This document shows positions 16,351 through 24,105 of a stretch of 50,714 bases of DNA, one piece after another (within the stretch, counting starts at the first letter, position 1; each line of letters starts with the position of its first letter). The notes under the pieces were generated by a model that was given only the letters and a program-made list of their open reading frames with translations, searched no databases and was not told the origin of the DNA. Location: contig DMEU01000025.1 in assembly GCA_003451585.1 (NCBI GenBank), positions 1 to 50,714 on the forward strand. Reading direction: 5' to 3'. Source of the DNA: Candidatus Omnitrophota bacterium (GTDB lineage Bacteria; Omnitrophota; Gorgyraeia; Velamenicoccales; Velamenicoccaceae). The position numbers and the translations under genes were made by a program.

Positions 16351-17427
16351 TTAAAACTGTTCCAAAAACCTCATGTCGTTCTCAAAAAACAGCCTTATGT
16401 CATTTACGCCGAATTTCAGCATAGCTATGCGCTCGACACCCATGCCGAAGGCAAAACCGCGCCATTTTTTAGTGTCGTAACCGCCGGACCTCAATACATG
16501 CGGGTGCATCATGCCGCAACCCAATATCTCGATCCAGCCGCTCTTCTTGCAGGCAGGGCATCCTTTGGCCTTGCACAAGAAACAGCTGATATCGACCTCG
16601 GCGGAAGGCTCTGTAAAAGGAAAAAAGCTGGGGCGAAAACGGAGCTTTGTATCTTTTCCGAACATCTCCCTTGCAAAGGCTATCAAGACGCCTTTGAGAT
16701 CGGAAAAGCGTATCTGCGCATCAACAGCGATACCCTCCACCTGGTGAAACATAAAAGAGTGCGAAGCATCTACCGCATCCGGACGATAAACACGTCCCGG
16801 CATAATTACAGCCATGGGCGGTTCTGCCGCCTTCATCGCGCGTATCTGCGCCGGAGATGTATGGCTGCGCAATAATAATGTTTCCTGTGTCATGTTTCCT
16901 ATATCATGTGCCTTTTCTTGACACCTGACACCTGACACCTGACACTTTTTAATATAAAATGTGTCGAACGCGTCGCGCGAAGGATGCTCAAGAGGGATAT
17001 TGAGCGCAACGAAGTTGTTATGTTCGGTCTCGACTTCCGGCCCCTTAAAGACCTTAAAGCCCAGACGGCAGAATATATCGCAGATCTGTCCTTCCACCTG
17101 GGTCAAGGGATGGAGCCTACCCAAAACAGGCTTCTTGCCCGGCAAGGTCACATCAACATAACCTGCCGCGGAAGGTGGTGCCGCAACACCCAAGGCCGCT
17201 TCTTTTTCAGCGAGCCAGGCGGAAATATTATTCTTTAAATCATTTAAGCCGGAACCGTAGGCCCTTCTTTCCTCCGGGGCAAGCTCCGGGATCTTGGCCA
17301 TATGATCCTGCAACACGCCTTTTCGGCCAAGATATTTTATGCGCAAGCCCTCAATAGCCGCTTTATCTGACGCAGCTTCTATCTGGCTCTTTGCCTCTGC
17401 TGCAATATATGAATAATCAACAGACAC
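16351..17427 (-). CDS. pheS: phenylalanyl-tRNA synthetase alpha subunit
   Basis: About 358 residues from the GTG at 17427, chosen because GGGGG lies seven bases upstream; an ATG 30 bases earlier is also open. Catalytic motifs include HPLTQVEGQI, LLLRSHTSPAQIR, MPGRVYRPDAVDASHSFMFH, RPSFFPFTEPSAEVD and GFAFGMGVERIAML. Between DTFYI and LLLRSHTSP homologues have a short loop; here about 23 extra residues (starting KKCQVSGVRCQEK) are encoded by heptamer repeats plus a 14-base duplication. It overlaps the preceding OB-fold gene by about 49 bases. Confidence 0.95.
   Translation of the reverse strand: MSVDYSYIAAEAKSQIEAASDKAAIEGLRIKYLGRKGVLQDHMAKIPELAPEERRAYGSGLNDLKNNISAWLAEKEAALGVAAPPSAAGYVDVTLPGKKPVLGRLHPLTQVEGQICDIFCRLGFKVFKGPEVETEHNNFVALNIPLEHPSRDAFDTFYIKKCQVSGVRCQEKAHDIGNMTQETLLLRSHTSPAQIRAMKAAEPPMAVIMPGRVYRPDAVDASHSFMFHQVEGIAVDAQIRFSDLKGVLIAFAREMFGKDTKLRFRPSFFPFTEPSAEVDISCFLCKAKGCPACKKSGWIEILGCGMMHPHVLRSGGYDTKKWRGFAFGMGVERIAMLKFGVNDIRLFFENDMRFLEQF
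16880..16945. repeat. tandem repeats inside pheS
   Basis: Three and a half units of ACACCTG (16921-16945) adjoin two 14-base units of the form ATGTTTCCTRTRTC. Both are in frame in the pheS catalytic domain and make an insertion in a surface loop. Confidence 0.85.
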
Positions 17428-17921
17428 GCTAAAACCCCCAATAATAGGCCAAGCCACAGGACCCTTTTCCGCTCTATCGGCCGCAAAACCCTGCTGCCCT
17501 CTTTTAATAATACGATGCTTTGCGCGTGTATATCCAGGCCTCCGCCGTGTTCAGGACATGCGCGGTGAAAAATCCCATTGATACCCAGCATATCCCCTTT
17601 TTTTTCATAGCCACCGGCCCACTTGACCGGGGCCAGGAGGGCGTTTGACGACCATACACCTATGGCATTCTGTCCATCATAAACATTGAGCCATGCAAAA
17701 TCCTTGCGCCTGAGAATATCCCCTACCAACTCGCCTTCATACTCTACGGTCTTACCGTCATACGACTTTGCGTTTGCAATAAGGTCATTGCTCTGAACCG
17801 GCTGAGCGAAAACAGTTGCAAGTTGCAAGTTGCAAGTTGCAAGTAAACAACAAAACAAAAATAATTTAAAGGGCCGGAAAGTTTTTAACCTGATGCCTGA
17901 TACTTGACACTTGATACCCAT
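17379..17921 (-). CDS. secreted or membrane-anchored OB-fold-like protein
   Basis: 180 residues. A signal-like hydrophobic segment spans ~18-38; a domain at ~45-140 has the pattern of an OB-fold (KTVEYEGELVGDILRRKDFA, then AWLNVYDGQNAIGVW); a C-terminal membrane helix follows (VLWLGLLLGVLACLLIIHIL), with a basic tail. The start codon and the first residues (CQVSGIR) come from a heptamer repeat, and part of the signal segment (LATCNLQLATV) comes from a second one. It begins three bases after trkH and overlaps pheS, so it is probably in the trk transcript. The ligand of the OB-fold is unknown. Confidence 0.75.
   Translation of the reverse strand: MGIKCQVSGIRLKTFRPFKLFLFCCLLATCNLQLATVFAQPVQSNDLIANAKSYDGKTVEYEGELVGDILRRKDFAWLNVYDGQNAIGVWSSNALLAPVKWAGGYEKKGDMLGINGIFHRACPEHGGGLDIHAQSIVLLKEGSRVLRPIERKRVLWLGLLLGVLACLLIIHILQQRQRAR
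17814..17844. repeat. AGTTGCA tandem repeat inside a signal-peptide coding region
   Basis: Four perfect units of AGTTGCA plus AGT. On the minus strand they are translated as LATCNLQLATV within the hydrophobic segment of the OB-fold-like protein. Confidence 0.95.
17889..17919. repeat. heptamer repeat at the start of the OB-fold-like gene
   Basis: Units CCTGATG, CCTGATA, CTTGACA and CTTGATA run up to the start codon. They belong to the same family as those in pheT and pheS and encode CQVSGIRL. Confidence 0.85.
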
Positions 17922-17924
17922 AAC

Positions 17925-19436
17925 TCACTTTCCCCTGAAAAAAGAAATGATAAACCCGCCCAACACTAATACGGAAATAAACTCCAGACGGCCGGCCCAC
18001 ATCTCGACAATATAGGTGATCTTCAATGCCACCGGCATCGCTGCCTGGGTCATGCCGGTTGAAAACCCTACAGTTGCTGCCGCAGAAGTGGACTCGAATA
18101 AAGAATTAAGAAACGGATAACCATAGTAACAACCTATCACCGCACCTATAAAATAGAGGAGCAGGAAAGCGATAATAACCAACGCTGATGAACGGACCAG
18201 TTTATCGTCTAAAAAAAGATCGCGCAAATGCCGGAATTTTGTGGTTACAACCGCCGAATCCGCCGTCAGAAAACGTTTAACATCTTCGCGGAACGCCTTG
18301 GCAATAACACCTACTCTGAGCATCTTAATGCCGCCTGCTGTAGAACACGTATAACCTCCTAGTGCCATGGCAACAAGAATACCTATAAGGGCCAGCGGCT
18401 TCCATTCGGTCAAGAATTGCGGCGCGTAGATCGTCATATACCCGGTAGTGGTATGGCCTGAGATCACCTGATAAACACCCCTTCGGAAAGCAGCCGAAAA
18501 GTTCAAATAGGTATCACCTTGCGCGAGCCCGACACACACCATTGCGGTAACCAAAGTAAGGGACACGAGGAAAGTCCGAGTTTCGATATCCCGCCATAAC
18601 TCCGGTCGTTTTCCCGACCAGACGGCGTAATGAAGATTAAAATTGAAGAACCCCCAGATCATAGTGACCAATGTAACTACCTCATAAATGCCGCTTTGAT
18701 AATATATAATGCTCTGAGACCTGGGAGCGAAACCAGCCGTGTCAAACCCGGCCATAAAAATACATATGCCATGAAAAAAAGATTCCTTAAGGGGCATGCC
18801 TACGGCCCATACACCGGCGGCGGTCAACATGGCCGTCCCAAAGGCAAGATACAAAAGGCTGACTTTCCAAATAAATTTAGCGGTCTCGATAACATTCGGC
18901 ATGATCTTTTCATCACGGGCCTCTCCTACATAAAGACGAAAAGCACCTGCCGGCCCTTTGACCAATAAAGACAATACTACGACTATGATACCCTGCCCGC
19001 CGACAAATGGGGCCAAATGCCTCCAGAAATTCGCCGCATGGGACAAATGATCCAAATCCTGGACAAGACTCAGACCCGTTGTAGTCAAGCCTGACATAGC
19101 CTCAAAACATGCGTCAAGATAGGAGACGAAATGGCCGCTTAAATATAGCGGCACAGCCCCCAACGCCATACATACCAGCCAGCCTCCGGAAACCACAACC
19201 ATGCCATGCATCCACGATGCCTCAGCTCCTTGCGGTACATCCGCCAATTTCAATAGCCCGAAACCTACGCATGCGGATAAAAGTAGGCCGATAGAAAAAT
19301 CGATGATCGGGACTCTCTCCCCGAACAACACAGAGATGACTATCGGAGCCGCCATCATGGCGCCATAAGCCAGAACGATCTTGCCTAAAAAATGCGCGAT
19401 AATGCGCAAGTCACGGATTTGAGGTTTGAGGATCAT
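17925..19436 (-). CDS. trkH: Trk/Ktr-type potassium transporter, membrane subunit
   Basis: 503 residues from the ATG at 19436, which overlaps the stop of the 41-aa ORF as ATGA. It has multiple membrane segments with the repeated M1-P-M2 loops of the TrkH/TrkG/KtrB superfamily; selectivity-filter-like sequences are SGLTTTGLSLV, GFDTAGFAPRSQS, SGHTTTGYMTIY and SAAATVGFSTGM. It takes up K+ across the inner membrane under control of cytoplasmic RCK subunits, here the two trkA-like genes upstream. An upstream GTG would add 15 residues but lies inside the small ORF. Confidence 0.94.
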   Translation of the reverse strand: MILKPQIRDLRIIAHFLGKIVLAYGAMMAAPIVISVLFGERVPIIDFSIGLLLSACVGFGLLKLADVPQGAEASWMHGMVVVSGGWLVCMALGAVPLYLSGHFVSYLDACFEAMSGLTTTGLSLVQDLDHLSHAANFWRHLAPFVGGQGIIVVVLSLLVKGPAGAFRLYVGEARDEKIMPNVIETAKFIWKVSLLYLAFGTAMLTAAGVWAVGMPLKESFFHGICIFMAGFDTAGFAPRSQSIIYYQSGIYEVVTLVTMIWGFFNFNLHYAVWSGKRPELWRDIETRTFLVSLTLVTAMVCVGLAQGDTYLNFSAAFRRGVYQVISGHTTTGYMTIYAPQFLTEWKPLALIGILVAMALGGYTCSTAGGIKMLRVGVIAKAFREDVKRFLTADSAVVTTKFRHLRDLFLDDKLVRSSALVIIAFLLLYFIGAVIGCYYGYPFLNSLFESTSAAATVGFSTGMTQAAMPVALKITYIVEMWAGRLEFISVLVLGGFIISFFRGK

Positions 19437-19558
19437 CGGTGATAAAGATGCAGAACAAAAAAACAGACCAGGCACGCCCACCCTATCACAAAAAAAGCAT
19501 ATAAGACCTCCATATATATGCCTTTCAAAATATTAAAAATGGTTTTTGCCTGGTTCAT
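19433..19558 (-). CDS. 41-aa single-span membrane protein in the Trk operon
   Basis: The ATG at 19558 overlaps the stop of trkA as ATGA, and the stop TGA (19435-19433) overlaps the trkH start as ATGA, so the ORF fills the gap exactly. The product starts MNQAKTIFNILKGIYMEV, followed by one hydrophobic span (VLYAFFVIGWACLVCFFVL) and the basic end HLYHR. A short single-span protein coupled into a potassium uptake operon recalls KdpF, the ~29-residue stabilising subunit of the unrelated Kdp pump. I see no sequence match to a named family. Real translation is inferred from the double coupling. Confidence 0.72.
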   Translation of the reverse strand: MNQAKTIFNILKGIYMEVLYAFFVIGWACLVCFFVLHLYHR

Positions 19559-20220
19559 CTCAGGTCTCCTATGAGGGCATGCAGGAGCTGTTGCTCATTT
19601 TCCACAAGGGTAAGCGCTATGATATCGTCGCCCGGCTCTAGAACGGTGTTGCCGCTGGGCACAACGACCTCGTCTTTACGAATGATGGAAACCAGGACGG
19701 AATCCGCGGGCAAGACAAGCTCCGTCAGATTTTTACCTATGGCGGGAGAGTCGTCCGTCAGGTCGACGCGCACGATGGCAAGCTTGCCTCTCTTAAAACT
19801 CATAAGATTGACAAAATCCGTGAACGATACTTCTTCCTCAATGATCTTGGCTATGATCTTGGTGGCATCTATGGGGACATCCACGCCTAATTCATTAAAG
19901 GTGTGCTCGTTCTTGGGGTCGTTTACGCGGGCGACCGTCCTGCGGATATGAAATTTTTCTTTTGCGAGCTGGCAGATAACCAGGTTGTCTTCGTCTTCGC
20001 CTGTTACCGCGGCCAAGACATCCGCGCGCTCGATGTGGGCCTCTTCCAGATAGTGGGGGTCACAGGCGTCCCCATTGACTATAATAGCGTTAAATTCTTC
20101 GGAGATCTTATGGCAGATATCCTTGTCTTTTTCTATCAAGACAATGGTATGCTTGTCTTCCAGCAACCTCTTCGCCAGAAAGTGCCCTACCTTACCCGCG
20201 CCTGCAATAATAATATACAT
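19555..20220 (-). CDS. trkA: TrkA/KtrA-type potassium channel regulatory subunit (second copy)
   Basis: 221 residues from the ATG at 20220, which has GAGG eight bases upstream and begins the family start MYIIIAGAGKVGHFLAKRLL. An RCK N-terminal Rossmann domain (GAGKVG, then IEKDKD, NGDACDP) is followed by a TrkA-C domain from ~140 (SPAIGKNLTELVLPADSVLV). One RCK unit per chain makes it KtrA-like in size. It gates the TrkH/KtrB-type pore in response to nucleotides. It lies between the first trkA copy and the 41-aa ORF. Confidence 0.9.
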   Translation of the reverse strand: MYIIIAGAGKVGHFLAKRLLEDKHTIVLIEKDKDICHKISEEFNAIIVNGDACDPHYLEEAHIERADVLAAVTGEDEDNLVICQLAKEKFHIRRTVARVNDPKNEHTFNELGVDVPIDATKIIAKIIEEEVSFTDFVNLMSFKRGKLAIVRVDLTDDSPAIGKNLTELVLPADSVLVSIIRKDEVVVPSGNTVLEPGDDIIALTLVENEQQLLHALIGDLR

Positions 20221-20230
20221 GATCTTAGCC

Positions 20231-20893
20231 TCATTTGACCTCAAACATCTTCTTGACTTTGTTGATGCTCTCCGTGCGCACGATACCGTAAACCTTATCG
20301 CCTTTCCCCAGATGCGTATCCGGCAAAGGTATGATGATATCCTGCCCGTGGGTATCGCTGCCTTTTACTATCGTAACCACGATAAATTCATTCGGGAGAA
20401 CCACGTCGGCTACGATCTTGCCGGCTAAAGACTCGGGCACATCGAGCTCGATAACACCCAGGTCGCCTGTTTCAATAAGGAAGCTGGATAATCTTCTGTC
20501 CACTAGTTTATCGCGTATCATAGCGGCCAAAAGCACTGTCCCGCTTAAGATCTCTAAACCAAATGTTTCATAGATATGCGCGCGCGCAGAATCATAGACC
20601 CGCGCGATAACGCGCGGCACTTTAAAGATCTTTTTGGCGACCTGCGAAGCCATTATATTTGTATTATCGCCGTTTGTAAGGCTGCAAAACGCGTCGGCCT
20701 TTTCAATTCCGGCTTCTTTTAATATGTCAAGCTCAAAGCCGTTACCTACGAGCGTCGCGCCGTTAAAATTACCGCCGAGCCGCCTGAAGGCATCCTGCTT
20801 CTTGTCTATCACGACCACATTGTGCCCTTCCTGCGAAAGAAGGGTCGCGACCTGCGCGCCAACACGTCCGCAACCTACTATTATGATGTACAT
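20231..20893 (-). CDS. trkA: TrkA/KtrA-type potassium channel regulatory subunit (first copy)
   Basis: 220 residues starting MYIIIVGCGRVGAQVATLLS, with the RCK nucleotide-binding domain (GCGRVG, VIDKKQDAFRRL, VGNGFELDIL) and a C-terminal TrkA-C domain (LAGKIVADVVLPNEFIVVTI). It is a paralogue of the next gene downstream. Two one-unit RCK proteins encoded side by side suggest a hetero-oligomeric gating ring, in place of the single two-unit TrkA of enteric bacteria. Its stop overlaps the ribosome-binding site of the second copy. Confidence 0.9.
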   Translation of the reverse strand: MYIIIVGCGRVGAQVATLLSQEGHNVVVIDKKQDAFRRLGGNFNGATLVGNGFELDILKEAGIEKADAFCSLTNGDNTNIMASQVAKKIFKVPRVIARVYDSARAHIYETFGLEILSGTVLLAAMIRDKLVDRRLSSFLIETGDLGVIELDVPESLAGKIVADVVLPNEFIVVTIVKGSDTHGQDIIIPLPDTHLGKGDKVYGIVRTESINKVKKMFEVK

Positions 20894-20910
20894 AGCTTCA
20901 TTTTGTCATT

Positions 20911-21020
20911 GGGTTAGGGTTATGTCGCCAGTTTAGTAGTTAGGTTATGCTGTTGGTGTTAAAAACCTGTCTACTTTTCCCAACTACCATACTGGCTTCT
21001 TTACCCTTGCCTAACTACTG
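20911..21020. repeat. dispersed repeat B, copies 2 and 3 (facing)
   Basis: Two versions of the element seen at 12619-12658 face each other: GGGTTAGGG..GCCAGTTTAGTAGTTAGG at 20911-20945 and CAACTACCATACTGGC with TTTACCCTTGCC at 20980-21020. Together they fill the gap between the first trkA copy and rplT and could fold back on each other. Confidence 0.5.
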
Positions 21021-21025
21021 CTTTT

Positions 21026-21373
21026 TTATCCGCGTGCTATATCTACTACCTTCTTAAACGCCGGTGCGTCATTTACCGCCATATCCGCCAGGATCTTACG
21101 GTCCAAGGCCACATTGGCCTTTTTCAAACCGGAGACGAGCCTGGAATAAGTGAAATCCAACTCGCGGCACGCCGCATTTATGCGGACGACCCACAGATTC
21201 CTGAACTCCCTCTTTCTAACCTTGCGATCTCTCGTTGCATACCTCATAGCGCGCGCCAAGGTCTCCTTAGCCAGGCGATAACGCCTTGACCTGTCGCCGT
21301 AATAACCCTTGGCGGCCTTCATGACCTTCTTTTTGCGCGCGCGCGTGGAAACACTATGCTTGATTCTAGCCAT
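21026..21373 (-). CDS. rplT: 50S ribosomal protein L20
   Basis: 115 residues. Typical L20 sequence: KKVMKAAKGYYGDRSRRYRL and LWVVRINAACRELDFTYSRL. It binds 23S rRNA early in large-subunit assembly. It overlaps rpmI by eight bases in the standard infC-rpmI-rplT operon, downstream of thrS. Confidence 0.97.
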   Translation of the reverse strand: MARIKHSVSTRARKKKVMKAAKGYYGDRSRRYRLAKETLARAMRYATRDRKVRKREFRNLWVVRINAACRELDFTYSRLVSGLKKANVALDRKILADMAVNDAPAFKKVVDIARG

Positions 21374-21563
21374 AAGGCAACATCCTCCTTACCTTCGCTA
21401 CCTCTGACTTACTGACCAGAGCAGCTTTTCTTAAATGCCTCTTGCGTTTTTGCGTCTTGTGCGTCAAAAGGTGGCCCTTGGCGGCCCTCGTCCTCTTGAT
21501 CTTCCCTGTGCCGGTCCGCCACATACGCTTGGCAGCGGACTTATTTGTTTTTAGTTTCGCCAT
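21366..21563 (-). CDS. rpmI: 50S ribosomal protein L35
   Basis: 65 basic residues: MAKLKTNKSAAKRMWRTGTG, then HLLTHKTQKRKRHLRK. Full length for L35. It lies between infC and rplT. Confidence 0.97.
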   Translation of the reverse strand: MAKLKTNKSAAKRMWRTGTGKIKRTRAAKGHLLTHKTQKRKRHLRKAALVSKSEVAKVRRMLPYG

Positions 21564-21597
21564 TGTGCGGTCTCCTATTCTAACTCTGTCTCGTGCG

Positions 21598-22104
21598 TCA
21601 CCTGGGGGCCACGATCATTGTGATCATGCGGCCTTCCAAAAGAGGGCCATGCTCTACCATGCCGGTCTCCTGTATATCTTTGGCAAAACGGTCTATGACC
21701 CTGCGTCCTATATCCCGATGGGCCATCTCTCTGCCGCGGAACATCAGAGTGACCTTGACCTTGTTGCCTTCCTTTAAAAATTCTATCGTGTGCTTAAGTT
21801 TTATGTCAAAATCATGTTCTTCAATATTCGGCTTCATCCTGATCTCTTTAATATGAAATTGTTTTTGGTGCTTCTTGGCCTCCCGCTCCCTTTTTTCCTG
21901 TTCATACTTATACTTGCTGAAGTCCATAATGCGGCACACAGGTGGTTTTACTTGCGGGGCAACCTCGACTAAGTCGAGCTCGTACCTGTCGGCCAGGTCC
22001 ATCCCGGCCTTCAAAGAAACTATGCCGAGCTGTTCTCCTTCCGGGCCTATTACGCGGACCTCGGGTACGCGGATCTTCTCGTTTACTCTGACAAATTTTT
22101 TAAT
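21598..22104 (-). CDS. infC: translation initiation factor IF-3, ATT start codon
   Basis: 168 residues when started at the ATT at 22104, which has AGGAGG six bases upstream and yields the conserved N-terminus KKFVRVNEKIRVPEVRVIG. The first ATG in frame, at 22014, would delete this N-terminal domain. The C-terminal domain KHTIEFLKEGNKVKVTLMFR with GREMAH is intact. A rare AUU start is the known basis of IF-3 autoregulation, because IF-3 itself discriminates against it. A perfect hairpin abuts the ribosome-binding site. Confidence 0.95.
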   Translation of the reverse strand: MKKFVRVNEKIRVPEVRVIGPEGEQLGIVSLKAGMDLADRYELDLVEVAPQVKPPVCRIMDFSKYKYEQEKREREAKKHQKQFHIKEIRMKPNIEEHDFDIKLKHTIEFLKEGNKVKVTLMFRGREMAHRDIGRRVIDRFAKDIQETGMVEHGPLLEGRMITMIVAPR

Positions 22105-22117
22105 ACGACACCTCCTT

Positions 22118-22144
22118 GTAAATTTTTGCTCTGCAAAAATTTAC
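22118..22144. promoter_or_regulatory. perfect hairpin abutting the infC ribosome-binding site
   Basis: GTAAATTTTTGC (22118-22129), loop TCT, GCAAAAATTTAC (22133-22144): a 12-bp perfect stem. In the mRNA it ends directly before AAGGAGG of infC. It could end thrS transcription, shape initiation at the ATT codon, or both. Confidence 0.55.
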
Positions 22145-22145
22145 A

Positions 22146-22219
22146 GAGCAATTGAGCAATAGAGATCAGAAAATAGACAAATGTTCAATTGCGGCCTAAT
22201 TTCTATTTTCTATTTCTCC
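22146..22219. repeat. dispersed repeat A, copy 1 (thrS 3' end)
   Basis: On the minus strand it reads GGAGAAATAGAAAATAG..GCCGCAATTGAAC..TTGTCTATT..CTATTGCTCAATTGCTC. It matches copies at 24193-24266 and 32470-32549. It encodes the last thrS residues (GEIENRN) and the stop codon. Confidence 0.7.
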
Positions 22220-23914
22220 CATTATTCTTGCGGCAAAATCCTCTAATTTCATGACGCCCAGGTCGCCTTTCGTTTTACTGCGCACCGATACGCTGCCTGA
22301 GGCTACCTCGCGCGGCCCCACCACCAAAACATACGGCACCTTCATCAGTTCGGCCCCTCGTATCTTTTTGTTCAGCGTCTCCGATGACATATCGACCGAT
22401 ACACGCACGTCTTTTGCCTTCATAAGAAGCTCTGCCTGACGAGCAAAATCCTCGCACTCGCTTTTTATAGGCACTATCCGAACCTGCTCCGGCGACAACC
22501 ACACGGGAAAATTGCCGGCGTAATGCTCGATAAGAGTGCCTATGAAACGCTCCAGGGATCCGAAGATAACGCGGTGAAGCATCACAGGGCGGTACTCTTT
22601 TCCGTCGGAGCCGACATAATTCAAGTCAAAGTTCCCGGCCTGTGCAAAATCGCACTGTATGGTGGCGCACTGCCAATAGCGTCCTATGGCATCCTTTAAT
22701 TTTATATCGATCTTAGGGCCGTAAAAAGCGCCGTCGCCTTCGTTGACCTCATAGTTCAAGTGTTTTTCCTCAAGCGACTCCTTAAGGGCGCCCGTCGCGC
22801 GCTGCCAATCCTCATCGGAACCTATCGACTTTGCCGGCCGGGTGCTTAACTCTATTTTCAACTCCTTAAAACCAAAAAGTTCCATGGCATCAAAGACAAA
22901 ATCTATAACGCCTTTTATTTCCGTCTTTACCTGCTCGGGAAGGCAAAAAATGTGCGCGTCATCCTGCGTAAAACTGCGCACGCGCAGGAGGCCGTGCAAA
23001 ACGCCGCTTTTCTCATGGCGATATACGGTGCCCAGCTCAAATAAACGTAATGGCAGGTCGCGGTAACTCCTCGTCTTTGACCTGTATATCAAAATGTGGC
23101 CCGGACAGTTCATGGGCTTGACCGCATATTCCTGCTCGTCGATATCGAAGAAGTACATGTTCTCCCGATAGTAAGAGGCGTGGCCGGAGGTCTTCCAAAG
23201 CCCGCCTTTTAAAATATGCGGGGTAACGACCATCTGGTAGCCGCGCCGCAGGTGCTCCTTCTTCTCGTATGTTTCCAGGATATCCCTTAAGATCGCGCCC
23301 CTGGGATGATAAAAGACCAGGCCTGCCCCTGCCTCTTCATGATAAATCTCAAAGAGCTCTAATTCTTTCCCGAGCTTTCGATGATCGCGTTTCTTTGCCT
23401 CTTCTAAAAGATCCAGGTATTTCTTTAAGGCCTCTTCGCTGTCAAATGCCGTTCCGTATATGCGTTGCAGCATGGGGTTGGTCTCTATGCCATGCCAGTA
23501 CGCCCCCGCGATGGACAAAAGTTTAAAGGCCTTTATATCCGCGGCCGAACCTACGTGAGGCCCCCGGCAGAGGTCCACAAAATCCCCGCCCGTCCTATAC
23601 ACAGATACTTGCTCGTCGGGGATGGCATTCAGGAGCTCCAACTTATAGGTCTCCCCAAGTTTTTCAAAAAGCGCGGCCGCGTCTTTCTTGGACAACTCTC
23701 GCCGCTGGAACGGCTCTTCGCGCGCGATGATCTCGCGCATCCGAAGCTCTATTTTTTCAAGGTCTTCCAGGGCAAACGGCTCCGGCTTGTCAAAATCATA
23801 GTAGAAACCATCCTCTATCGACGGGCCTATGGCAAGCTTTGCCTCCGGCCACAAGGACTGCACCGCCTGCGCCATAACGTGGGAACATGAGTGCCTGAGT
23901 ATCGATAGGTCCAT
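22196..23914 (-). CDS. thrS: threonyl-tRNA synthetase (lacking the N-terminal TGS domain)
   Basis: 572 residues against the usual ~640. The chain starts MDLSILRHSCSHVMAQAVQS, directly at the editing domain, so the N-terminal TGS/ubiquitin-like domain is absent. The second editing-domain motif (DFVDLCRGPHV), class II core motifs (MNCPGHILIYRSKTRSYRDL, SFTQDDAHIFC, DGAFYGPKIDIK) and the C-terminal anticodon-binding domain are present. It lies at the head of the thrS-infC-rpmI-rplT order. The C-terminus is supplied by dispersed repeat A. Confidence 0.95.
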   Translation of the reverse strand: MDLSILRHSCSHVMAQAVQSLWPEAKLAIGPSIEDGFYYDFDKPEPFALEDLEKIELRMREIIAREEPFQRRELSKKDAAALFEKLGETYKLELLNAIPDEQVSVYRTGGDFVDLCRGPHVGSAADIKAFKLLSIAGAYWHGIETNPMLQRIYGTAFDSEEALKKYLDLLEEAKKRDHRKLGKELELFEIYHEEAGAGLVFYHPRGAILRDILETYEKKEHLRRGYQMVVTPHILKGGLWKTSGHASYYRENMYFFDIDEQEYAVKPMNCPGHILIYRSKTRSYRDLPLRLFELGTVYRHEKSGVLHGLLRVRSFTQDDAHIFCLPEQVKTEIKGVIDFVFDAMELFGFKELKIELSTRPAKSIGSDEDWQRATGALKESLEEKHLNYEVNEGDGAFYGPKIDIKLKDAIGRYWQCATIQCDFAQAGNFDLNYVGSDGKEYRPVMLHRVIFGSLERFIGTLIEHYAGNFPVWLSPEQVRIVPIKSECEDFARQAELLMKAKDVRVSVDMSSETLNKKIRGAELMKVPYVLVVGPREVASGSVSVRSKTKGDLGVMKLEDFAARIMGEIENRN

Positions 23915-23952
23915 TATTTAGTTGCCCGTCTATAAACTATTGACAAATTTCG

Positions 23953-23968
23953 TGGGCGCGACAGGACT
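23953..23968 (-). repeat. remnant of the tRNA-Val 3' end
   Basis: The 16 bases TGGGCGCGACAGGACT are identical to 24106-24121, the 3' end of tRNA-Val, 153 bases away. The copy has no other tRNA arm. It may mark old recombination or integration at the tRNA gene, or a partial duplication. Confidence 0.6.
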
Positions 23969-24001
23969 AGCACCTTCGCTCGGCATCCGCCTCGCTCTCC
24001 A

Positions 24002-24080
24002 TGGGGCTTTGCCCCTCTGGCGTTCGTCGCTTTCGCTCCTCACTGTCACCCTAAGAGCGTGGGGAAAATGCTTTCCCCAC
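24002..24080. terminator. two GC-rich hairpins downstream of tRNA-Val
   Basis: GGGGC-TTT-GCCCC (24003-24015) and GTGGGGAAA-ATGC-TTTCCCCAC (24059-24080). Both lie downstream of tRNA-Val on its strand. Neither has a long U-run, so they may be processing or Rho-protected hairpins and not true terminators. Confidence 0.35.
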
Positions 24081-24105
24081 ACCCCTTGAGGTTCAAGTCC
24101 AAATA

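Noticed and set aside
16056..17919. CRISPR-like array from the repeated 7-base units
   Set aside because: Units are contiguous without spacers and far too short; they lie in reading frames.
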